A stretch of DNA of 64,000 nucleotides, from NCBI GenBank assembly GCA_033239005.1, contig BSQZ01000022.1:3657001-3721000 (forward strand), in the 5' to 3' direction. The stretch's first letter is position 1, and each line of letters starts with the position of its first letter. The position numbers and the translations under genes were made by a program. Below the pieces are notes generated by a model. It made no database searches. It saw only the letters and a list, made by a program, of their open reading frames with translations, and had not been told where the DNA came from. Of this stretch, positions 54,896 to 64,000 are shown piece after piece. This DNA is from Lamellibrachia satsuma. Its lineage: Eukaryota > Annelida > Polychaeta > Sabellida > Siboglinidae.

Positions 54896-57800
54896 GTGAG
54901 TAGTTTACACGAGATAGCCACTCAAATTTCGTGTTGCAGGATATGTTCTATTGTAAAACATTCGCAAAACTCCTACTGCTACCGCTATATCTACTCTTGC
55001 TACAGTCACAGCTGCTGGTGTTGCTGATTTTGCTGCAAATGATTTTGACGATTTTTCGATGATTTTAACAAAAGCACGCACTCCGTTATTAAACAGGCCG
55101 TGCATATTACTAACTATAACTTGCATTGCCGCACACTAGACACAGGCTGGTTGTGTATGTTATAGTTAACCCACTGGCAAAGTCCGCATTTCCACGCCTA
55201 CTACCCGGCTGCGCAAAGTTATCCGAGCATATGCGGCAATATTCTTTCTGAAAGTTTAGGCTCCATTGGATTCAATTGGGTGAGTACTTTCATGAAGAAA
55301 GGTACGATGAGAACGAAGGCGAGACAATAGATGAGTAAGCCGTAGATTGCGATGTACACTCAGACAGAATCTATTCAAACGAAATTGATGATGAAAAAAA
55401 TGGTAGAGCATTATAAAATAATACTCATACGTTACCTTTTAATGAATCCGTTCGTGTTCCAAGGCAGGAAACGCAGGTCGGTTAGTGAACTACCTACTAG
55501 GGTTGAATTAAACTTGAGGCGGTGATTTCGCAAAGCGAATTTACCAATGACGACGTCGTGGTTCAACGTGATATCACGACTAACACACGTAAGAGCAAGT
55601 CCACTAATGCTTTGTTCATCGTAGAAAGCGATTAACACACCCAAGTTCACTGGGGCTTTGGTCACTGTAGGAAACAGGCAGCACTTCAGCGCATCATACG
55701 ATCATCCTAGTGCACCCAGTTTTAAATATTCGCAGCAACAGCAATAATTTGGAACTGCAACAAGGTCAAAAACGTTACTATTATAATGTGTATGCTATAG
55801 ATGGCTTGTCCCGCATCGACGGAACTCGAGGTCATCGTGATGGATTGGCTGGGAAATATGCTACAGCTTCCTCCGGAGTTCCTCTCCGGGGGAAAGGGAG
55901 GAGGCATCATCCAGGTAAGTATTGTGACCATCCCCAATTTATACACAGAAACAATTGGTTACTCAGTGTAAAATCTGCACTTCTTTCTCGCGTGTCGGAA
56001 GTTTCGTGCGGCGGTTTGTTATTCAAGCGTGGGCAGTTAATTCATTGGAAGCCCTCTCCACTGTGATCTATCATGATTGACGTCTTATTGGCTGTCCCAG
56101 TGGACACGCGTTTCTTTTGGTTTGTTCGTTGTATAGTACTGTCTTACGGTATCTTCTATCGCTAGCTCTGGTAACATGTCAACTTATTTGCAAGCGTCAT
56201 ATAGTGATGGTCATCAGTATCAAGTGCTTCTAACCGATTTAATGAAATTTTATGAAGGGAATGTTTAGTTGCTTTGAATAATGTAGCAAGGGAGTAACAC
56301 GACCTTATATGTATTTTACTTATATGTTACTCCTTTCAAGCGGTTCACTTATAAGCTGACTGTTTAAATTATATTATAAACTGATTTATTTAAATAAATG
56401 TTCTACATTTAATCTTGACACTCGACTTTTCGCAGAGCTCCGGCAGCGAGTGCACATTGATTACACTGCTAACAGCCCGTAACCGCAAGCTGTCACAGAA
56501 GAATGCCAACATCACTGCCTCCGTTGAAGGCAATGTCAGCAGTGGCGTTGATGGCGAAGTTTTCTCTAGACTGGTGGCCTACTCCTCCGACCAGGTGAAG
56601 CAACGCACGACCGTCTTCAATAGTGTAATTAAATTAGTGTGGAAAGCTCCTTGCCATTCCTCGCCTATCCTCGGACCTAATGGGCCTGCAGTAAACCTTA
56701 GGTATTTGGACCGTGTCCACATTATAGCCGTGTCCAGTAAGGGGGTGTAGTTGCACTTTCGGTTTCCGTTACAAGAATTGTACTGGGTAGGTTTTGTCCC
56801 TCCGCAGTACGATTATTCTGGAGTTTTCCATCCTTTCGCCTGGCCCTGTTAGTCCACAACCACAAGATATTGGTTTCCACGGGAACCACGGGGAGGAGAG
56901 GTTGATTTTAGTGTTCTACGGTTTAGCGGCAACTTTACAGCTTTTTGGTTTTCACCACTGGTATGCTAACCGGTCCCACTGGTTGAGGCGCTAGGGGTAT
57001 CCCCTTCAAAACCTCCTCGAAACACACAACATATCCACAAAGTTACTCCAACCTGTTCCTTTGTGCTAGTGGTTGTTTGGCAGTCCTGCCCAGAGAAGTA
57101 TCTGGCATAGCTATGATTCTGACAGCTGGGGGTTGGAACATACGTGTCCCCATCAAAACCTCATCGAAACACACAACGTTTCCACAAAGTTACTCCAACC
57201 TGTTCCCGTAACGGAAACTAGCTCTATCAGTGTTACAAACAGTAAACGCGTCAGGGCGGATTATCATAAAAGAAAGTATTGTTTCCTATGTGTTCTTCTT
57301 CATTGACAGGCAACTTTACTGGTTTTTGGTTTCACAACTGGTGTGCTAACCGGTCCCAAAGCCACTGGTTGAGGCGCTGGGGTTGGAACGTACCCTTGTC
57401 AAAACCTCCCCGAAACACACAACGTTTCCACAAAGTTACTCCAAATTGTTCTTGTAACAGAAACGTTCTAGCTATATCAGTGCTGCAAAGAGTAAACGCG
57501 TCATGGCGGATTATCATAACAGAACATATTTTTTCTACGTGTTCTTCTTCCTTGGCAGAACAACTGTCCCTCTCCACTCTGGGGGCGGATGCTAACGCAC
57601 AACGGAATGCGTTGATTTCTGTCTTCAACTTGTCTCTCTCCATGGTTGCAAATATTTCCTCTGGTAGTTCATTCCTAAGGTATGAGGCAGTTGTTAAGAA
57701 TGTCCTATTATGACCAGCAGTGTTTGAGGGTGGACTTGCCACAGCAGCTGTGTGGCGATATGTTGATGCCCTGGCGGCTCTTCGCACTACTGGAAGGAGG

Positions 57801-60800
57801 AGGTAACAAAGTCATGCTATTGAGTAGTGATGTTGCATCTCCATGGTATATCCGGTGGAACACGGTGAGTGCACCAACTTGTCTCCTTTGTGCAAGTGGT
57901 TGTTTGGCAGTCCTGCCCAGAGAAGCTTCTGGCATAGCTATAGTTTTGACTGCTCGTCTCTGGATGGCATCAAGTTTGCCTAGTGATGTTTCCATACAGA
58001 TGAGACATCCTGGATCTCACCATGCTCTTGTGGATCATAGCCCGCTGGTTTGGGCTCAAGCAAGGTGAAATTCTTTTCGGGACGCCATGTCGCTTTCTTG
58101 CATCCTTGGCCATCCTGTCTACTACGTGTGTCCAGGACAATTCTTTCCGGATAGAGATGTCCACTTCTGACAAGACAGTTTTCATAAATGTGAGTGAGGG
58201 TTAGCCGGTTTCTGCATCTTTCAGCCTTGATACGTTCTGGCATTTGGCTGCTTCAAAGATTTAATTTCAATTATCTGCCCACATGCAGCAGATCATCGTT
58301 CAGTGAGCTTGTCATATTTGCCATACCCGAAGTTGTCTACTGTGCTAAAGACTGATGCGTCATCGGCATAGCGGACAACATGGTTATGTATTTTGTCTGG
58401 CATATCATCGATGAATATAATGAATAAGTCCTAGAATGGATCCCTGGGGAACCCCTGTGTTGATGGAGCATATTCCATTGATGACAACTTTCAGAACTTT
58501 GTCCTTCATGTAGTCATTTAGCCAGGATAGCAGCTTTCTCTCTATTCTTATGGATTCCAGTTTGGTCGTCAGGCCTTTGTGCCATACTTCTGTAGATATT
58601 TTTACTTTCTTTGGCCAAAACATAATACACTTGTTTTCCTGGAGACTGGCGTTTCGATTTCTGTTTCAGGTATTGTTGACTTCTTAACAAAGAAAACATT
58701 CAGCTTTTTATGTTGAAGTAACCAAGATCTAGTCATGACTAATGGGACTGGTATGTCACATTTTCCACCCTGTCCCACCAATCTTTTCGCAGTTCACCAC
58801 TTGCTTTTGCTCCGTTTCTTTAGTTAGGTTGTAAATTTTTTCGTCATTCCTGCTTTATATTATGTCATTGCTTTCCGAATGGTGTAAGAGTATGTGTTTT
58901 GGGCTAGATACGCTTACACTTGTGTTTTGGGCTAGATTGTATCTGAATCTGCCATATGGTGTCTTGTTGGGCATGTACTGCCGCTAGGTTCTGAGTTTCT
59001 TGTTGTGTGCTATATCACACGCTTCATTGTACCATTCTGGGTTCCCTAGGAAGGATATAACCGTGCACCTGGGGATATGGTTTTCCATGGCTTTCTTGAT
59101 TGCTTCAGTTAATTTTGTACCAGAACCTTACGGGTTATTCTTTTTTATAATGCTCTTTTTCAGTTTGTTCCACCAAGTTCATCCACCAGGCAATACCACT
59201 CTGCCTTTTGGCATAACCATGCTGTGCGTTAGAGTACCTATTCCATCTCTGGGAGACATTTAGGGTGGTAGTCAGTAGGTAGTGATCAGATGTACCTATC
59301 TGAAATTCAATACTAACTGGTGAACGTATACTTGGTTTGTCACTCATGATGAGATCAAGTATGTTCCCTTTGATGTCGGTGGCACCCTTTACTACTTGTT
59401 CTTGTTTTACTTTCCAGCCACTTTTGAGTTACTATAATCACCAGCGATGACTGTTGACGTAGTTTTGGTTCTGGTGTCGTCAAGTTTCTGCTTATACTAT
59501 CGTATAGCATCATTGTCTTTGTCTGGAGGTCTCTAAAGGAGAAATTGATTTTAGCTCGACTGATACTATCGTCATCACGTAATCTGGTGGTTCCATATAC
59601 ATCATTCTTTTTACAGGGATATTCCTCTTGTAGTAGATGACGCAGTCACCCCATCCACTGTCATCTTCCCCATCTTGTTTTGTCAGTGAGTAGCATCAAG
59701 TTGATGTTCCGATCAATGTCTGCTATGACGCTGTCTAGTTTAGACTGTTATCATAATAAAATCAGGCTTAAGATCAGCTTTAGCAATCATTGTCTCTAAT
59801 TCGCCTTTGATGGAGCGAAGGCCTGCAAAGTACATAAGCAACATTTCTAATTTCCATTGTAGTTTTTTTCATGCGCTAGGTCAGTTTTCCGTTTATCCGT
59901 CCGGCTATATTCTCTTTGTTTCTTCGTAGCAAAATAGGGTAGGGTGGCTAGCCCTTCAAGAACTGAAGTCAGTTTCCACAGACTACTACGGAAATTCTCT
60001 CACTAGAAACAGCATACGATCCACAGACAAGCTGAATACCACAGTCAGCCTTGCTGAAACAAAAGGTTTTTTTAGTGCACGCCAAACTCCCCAGATGGTC
60101 TCCCTTTGGGTCTACGGGGACACATCCAATCGCCGACTATTTAACCCATAGCTGGAACATGATTTATGGGAGCCAGGCCGTATCCACACGCCCGTGGGCC
60201 CTGCAGTCCGCATTCTGCTCCGCCAATGTTTCTCATGGCTAGACCATTAGATCTTATGAAGCTTTGGCTTAGAGCTGCAACACTACAGCTACTACTTCTA
60301 TTGGGGAACAACGCGTCACACTAAGTCTCGTGAAAAGGGGACGCAAGTAGCAACACATTGTGGGTATATTCGGCGATGTTACTTTAATAAATAAAGTATG
60401 CCTTCCACATTAAATTATATACGTTGACCTTCCTCGTCTTACAAAACCGGAATTCATTTTCACCATGAAGAAATGCTCGGTAGATTGAGAACATATCACA
60501 TGTTACTTATTTATGAGAAGATTACTACGTTACAAGGAAAAGCTTGTTTTAGGTTCATTTGTCTATGCAAAAAGCATGCATCTTTGGGGCAGTTCGATTC
60601 CACAAGGTGGAGTCAAACGACAAGGAAGAGATGACCGGACCAGCATTGGCCAAAGCTATCGCCAGCGACGTGAAGAAAGGCCTGATTCCATTTTATGTAA
60701 GACATTCTAACTTGTAGCAAACACAAAAGTTAGATCTTACATAGCGGGAAATTCATGCCTTATGACCCCACAAAACACGTTACACTTCACCCCTAACAGA

Positions 60801-60949
60801 CCTGTTCATTCCAACAAAAACTCCTTCTCCTGTACGCATTCAGCCACAATACAATTACGTACGTACGTACCTGGGTACGTACATATATACATACATACAT
60901 ACATACATACGTACATTCATATTCTTTCATATAATTTCATGCATACATA

Positions 60950-61047
<98 letters not shown>

Positions 61048-61200
61048 TACATATATATGCATATGGGACTTGTGTTTGTGTCCAGTGTGCAGCTACTCTG
61101 GGAACGGCAGCGACGTGCGCTTTTGACGACCTCAAGCAGATTGGAACCGTATGTAAGTACGCCCATTGATCGCAGCACCACAGTTTAGCCACTTATTTTA

Positions 61201-61264
<64 letters not shown>

Positions 61265-61500
61265 GCCTTCTTGCCTGGCAAACGTAAAATGAAAATATAT
61301 AGCCAATATTATTGCTTACCATTAATTCATATTGCTATAGTCTATGTCTACGTATATGTCTATGTTTATATGATAATCTATGTATATGTCTATGTCTATA
61401 TGATAACCGGCAAGAACCCGGAAGTTATTACGGCATTACTAAAGCACTGCACGGAATTTAGATATCCCAGCATATGACTAGGCGACTCATTTAGCACCAA

Positions 61501-61595
<95 letters not shown>

Positions 61596-61607
61596 TTATA
61601 TATATAT

Positions 61608-61663
<56 letters not shown>

Positions 61664-61677
61664 TTATATATATATAT

Positions 61678-61713
<36 letters not shown>

Positions 61714-61733
61714 GTATATATATATATGTATAC

Positions 61734-61808
<75 letters not shown>

Positions 61809-62224
61809 TCGTGCTAAATGATTCGCCTCTAATCACATGCTGGCAGATCTAAATTCCGTGCAGTGGTTTAGCCCCATTTTGACGTAATAAACTTCGGGTT
61901 CTTGCCGATTATCATATAGACAGAGACATAGACATATGCATAGACATAGACTATAACAACATGAAATAATGGTAAGCAATAATATTGCCTATATATTACC
62001 AATTAACGTTTGCCAGGCAAGAAGATATAACATTTCACTGACCTGCTTTAACAAGTACATTTATCTGGGTTCTTATGACAACATGAAGTCGCTATACACG
62101 GGAGCTAATGGGTTAATCTGTTTACACAGGTGAGAAGGTGGGTATATGGCTTCACGTAGACGCGGCCTACGCCGGAGCCTCGTTCATCTGTCCTGAGTTT
62201 CGCCCGCTTCTAGACGGAGTTGAG
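54690..62224 (+). CDS. DDC-like: AADC/DDC-family decarboxylase gene 2 (first 7 coding exons)
   Basis: Paralogue of gene 1 on the opposite strand. Exons 1-7 are all in frame with canonical splice sites, and the exon lengths equal gene 1 except exon 4 (159 versus 237 nt). The exons for the PLP lysine and the C-terminal half would lie beyond the window. It keeps the stacking His (VHLSM where gene 1 has AHSSV) and HVDAAYAG. Thr82 of DDC is Ala here. Likely functional as far as seen. Intron 4 is 4 kb and holds an antisense LINE. The span includes introns. Confidence 0.92.
55166..55279 (+). CDS. DDC-like: AADC gene 2, coding exon 2
   Basis: 38 codons, [20 protein letters not shown] to GSIGFNW; acceptor gttatag, donor gtgagt. 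The Thr82-equivalent residue is Ala. Confidence 0.93.
55280..55800. other. Intron 2 of AADC gene 2
   Basis: No element recognised. A 77-codon minus-strand frame (55665-55432) has no recognisable family. The acceptor is GCTATAG. Confidence 0.5.
55801..55914 (+). CDS. DDC-like: AADC gene 2, coding exon 3
   Basis: 38 codons, [16 protein letters not shown] to GGKGGGIIQ, donor gtaagt. Nearly identical at DNA level to gene 1 exon 3. Confidence 0.93.
56436..56594 (+). CDS. DDC-like: AADC gene 2, coding exon 4
   Basis: 53 codons, [15 protein letters not shown] to RLVAYSSDQ; acceptor tcgcag, donor gtgaag. One GVDGEV motif only, against the expanded acidic stretch in gene 1. Confidence 0.92.
56595..57570. 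repeat. Intron 4 mosaic of tandem repeats
   Basis: A segment with CTAACCGGTCCC, GGTTGAGGCGCT, CTCGAAACACACAAC and CACAAAGTTACTCCAA appears at about 56935-57050, partially at 57125-57210, and again at 57306-57450. A LINE RT-derived piece (GTTTGGCAGTCCTGCCCAGA) lies between copies at about 57072 and also at 57900. Confidence 0.7.
57580..59950 (-). mobile_element. LINE (Jockey-group-like), degraded, antisense in intron 4
   Basis: Minus strand: [20 protein letters not shown] (endonuclease end, 59347-59135), [20 protein letters not shown] and [11 protein letters not shown] (RT, about 58420-58600), [32 protein letters not shown], and C-terminal [18 protein letters not shown]. Many stops, and FADD is not seen. 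Endonuclease and RT are in the correct order here. Confidence 0.8.
60553..60696 (+). CDS. DDC-like: AADC gene 2, coding exon 5
   Basis: 48 codons, [20 protein letters not shown] to KKGLIPFY; acceptor gttttag, donor gtaaga. The His that stacks on PLP is kept although its neighbours differ from gene 1 (AHSSV). Confidence 0.92.
60950..61041. repeat. (TA)n microsatellite
   Basis: About 92 bp, ending 44 bp before the exon 6 acceptor; preceded by an (ATAC)n run at 60890-60913. Confidence 0.95.
61086..61152 (+). CDS. DDC-like: AADC gene 2, coding exon 6
   Basis: 67 nt, [20 protein letters not shown]; acceptor gtccag, donor gtaagt, phase 1 end. Gene 1 has TLGTT where this has TLGTA. Confidence 0.92.
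61203..61802. repeat. (TA)n and (CT)n arrays in intron 6
   Basis: TA arrays at 61203-61261 and 61526-61802 (compound, with CT repeats at 61500-61524). The flank 61265-61495 (GCCTGGCAAACGT, GATAACCGGCAAGAACCCG, CACGGAATTTAGAT) is repeated inverted at 61815-62025, so the TA array is the centre of a ~230-bp-arm palindrome. Confidence 0.88.
62130..62224 (+). CDS. DDC-like: AADC gene 2, coding exon 7 (PLP aspartate)
   Basis: 95 nt, [19 protein letters not shown] with the consensus Gly; acceptor tacacag, donor gtaaaa. It is the last exon of this gene in the window; 1.78 kb of the next intron follows. Confidence 0.93.
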
Positions 62225-62729
62225 GTAAAATGTTAAACATTATTATAGGAAATCAAAATCCATGGCTTTGAGTATATACACCTACAAAATGTGCAAAACA
62301 ATAAACATTTGGATTAAGATTTACTATGCAAACCTTGTTGAACACACAGCATCTTAATTTCATTGGCCGCGCCATACTGTTACATAACCATACATTACGA
62401 ATGCTTGTATTCTGGCAATGTTCGCTCACCAAATACAAATCTAGTTGTAAGCACCTAGTCCTGCACTTGCCAATGACCATGCTGATTGCGCATAAACGCA
62501 ACTTATGCGACATAGTTTGGCATTTGCTTACCTTGCTGACTTAGCAGCTCGCTTCTAATTTAGCAGCTCGCTTGACTGGGAGTTTGGTTTGTTTTCGTAT
62601 ATACTCACCGGCCCTTCGATTTCGGTTATAAACAATTAATGCTACCGCCGATATGCGGCCAAATATTGGAGAATTGTTGAAACCATGATATAAGCATGAC
62701 ATTTTGTTTACTTGTACTTCAGTATATAT

Positions 62730-63345
62730 AGAATCAGAAATGATTGGTACCCAACGTAGGAACCAATGGGAACTCCAATAAAAGTATCGCTATTTTCAAG
62801 ATGGCCGCAAAATATGCGGGATTCTTTTGTTCAAATCATGATAGAAGCATGGCACTTGGTGGACATGTACATTATTAAATGTAGAATAACAAATTATTGG
62901 TATCCAACGTGGGAACAAGTGGGAACACCATTAAAATGACCACCATTTCCAAGATGACCTCAATATATACGGGAATTGTTCAAATCATGACAGAAGCATG
63001 GAAATTGTTGGACAATACAATGGCAATGTACTTTATTATTTTCAGAATCACAAATGATTCACACCCAATGTGGGAACCAGCGGGAATAACATTAACATGG
63101 CTGCAATTTCAAATATGGCCGCCACATATTGGGGAATTGTTCACATCATGATAGAAGCATGAAATTGGGTGGACATGTACTTTATTATAAGTAGAATCAG
63201 AAATGATTAGTACCCGACGTTGGAACCAACAGCAACACATCACATGGATATGTACATTATTTTCTACAAGATCAGAAATGATTTATACCCAACGTGGGAA
63301 CCAGTGTTAACAATATTAGCATGGCCGTAATTTCGAATATGGCCG
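62730..63345. repeat. Degenerate ~150-bp tandem repeat, 4-5 units
   Basis: Units start with a GAATCAGAAATGATT-like sequence (62731, 62883, 63047, 63186, 63270) and contain CCCAACGTGGGAACCA, AATATGGCCGCC and ATCATGATAGAAGCATG. Located in intron 7 of AADC gene 2. Confidence 0.8.
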
Positions 63346-63354
63346 CCAAATATG

Positions 63355-63480
63355 GTCGCCGGGCGTTTGATTGTGCTGGGCCGACACTGTGGAACTCTCT
63401 GCCACTGGAACTACGCGTGATCCAGAACACCAGGCAGTTTGGAAAATTATTGAAGACATTTCTGTTCTTAAACTATTTCA
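63355..63480 (+). mobile_element. LINE RT C-terminal tail
   Basis: RRAFDCAGPTLWNSLPLELR then FGKLLKTFLFLNYF: the conserved RAF-x-x-A-P-x-LWNSLP ending of many LINE ORF2 proteins. Only this end is present. Confidence 0.75.
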
Positions 63481-63695
63481 ATCAGATCTCATTTAACCTT
63501 GGCATTATTCATGCATACAGTTTTATTAATATACAGTTTTATTTATTTTAGGTTTCTTTATCATTTTAGTATCTTTTTAACTTATTTAATATAATCTAGG
63601 CTTTTATTATTTATTATCCAATATGATCAACTGTTCAGCACTTTTGCAAACCGTTTGCTTTATTATTGCACTTACCTGTAATTTTACTATACAAA

Positions 63696-63859
<164 letters not shown>

Positions 63860-64000
63860 CATACTAGCATTTTTTTCTTAATTTTACTTTTTATTTATTT
63901 CTCTTAAAAGCATCTTTATGTTTCTTAGAAGTTTGCTGATTTTGTAATCACCCGTGAACGGGGCATTAGTCTCGGATTTGATGGTGGATATATAAAGTTT

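Overview
The window is nuclear DNA from an animal, most likely an aquatic invertebrate; a lophotrochozoan such as a mollusc is my guess, with low confidence. The evidence is spliced genes with GT-AG introns, CR1-type and other LINEs, a Maverick/Polinton, a Ty3/gypsy element, minisatellites and many long (TA)n, (TG)n and (CA)n arrays. I see no rRNA, tRNA or prokaryotic gene.

Host genes. The only host genes I recognise are two paralogous group II PLP-dependent aromatic-amino-acid decarboxylase (AADC/DDC family) genes arranged head to head. Gene 1 (minus, 20286 down to 113) has all twelve coding exons, with intron positions and phases matching vertebrate DDC as I recall it. Its first coding exon is 200 nt rather than 201, which shifts the frame, and it carries an AYAG-to-AYAV change beside the PLP-binding aspartate. 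Gene 2 (plus, 54690 to 62224 and beyond the window) shows the first seven coding exons, all in frame. Both keep the catalytic residues in view. Gene 1, which reaches the diagnostic residue, has the Gly that separates DOPA/tyrosine-type enzymes from histidine decarboxylase. Both replace the substrate-pocket Thr82 of DDC (Leu in gene 1, Ala in gene 2).

Layout. 1-20.3 kb: gene 1, with a 57-bp minisatellite in its last intron. Its 12-kb first intron holds a 73-bp satellite of about 31 copies, a second degenerate copy of exon 2, an RTE-like LINE piece and a nearly complete CR1 LINE (about 15.0-19.86 kb, ORF1 with esterase plus ORF2 EN-RT). 20.3-30.5 kb: no host gene seen; degenerate repeats, a LINE 3' fragment, a foldback element (26.46-28.64 kb) and a 5'-truncated CR1. 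30.5-31.05 kb: a regulatory-looking block of 110-bp repeats with CRE, octamer, E-box, YY1-like and CTCF-like motifs. 31.13-38.74 kb: a decayed Polinton, all genes on the minus strand (protein-primed PolB, packaging ATPase, small basic and membrane proteins, chromodomain integrase, a conserved TLPSN-type protein), with no capsid or protease genes found. 40.4-49.6 kb: two inverted copies of a deleted Ty3/gypsy element around microsatellites and a 1-kb repeat that recurs at 49.7 kb. 50.8-54.65 kb: a CR1 fragment and two LINE pieces (EN, then RT). 54.7-62.2 kb: gene 2, with another antisense LINE in its 4-kb fourth intron. 62.2-64 kb: degenerate repeats and a LINE tail inside the next intron of gene 2.

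The mobile elements are mostly dead. The Polinton and CR1 have in-frame stops, frameshifts and deletions that remove catalytic motifs (integrase core, ATPase P-loop, PolB palm motif A). The CR1 at 15-19.9 kb is the least decayed.
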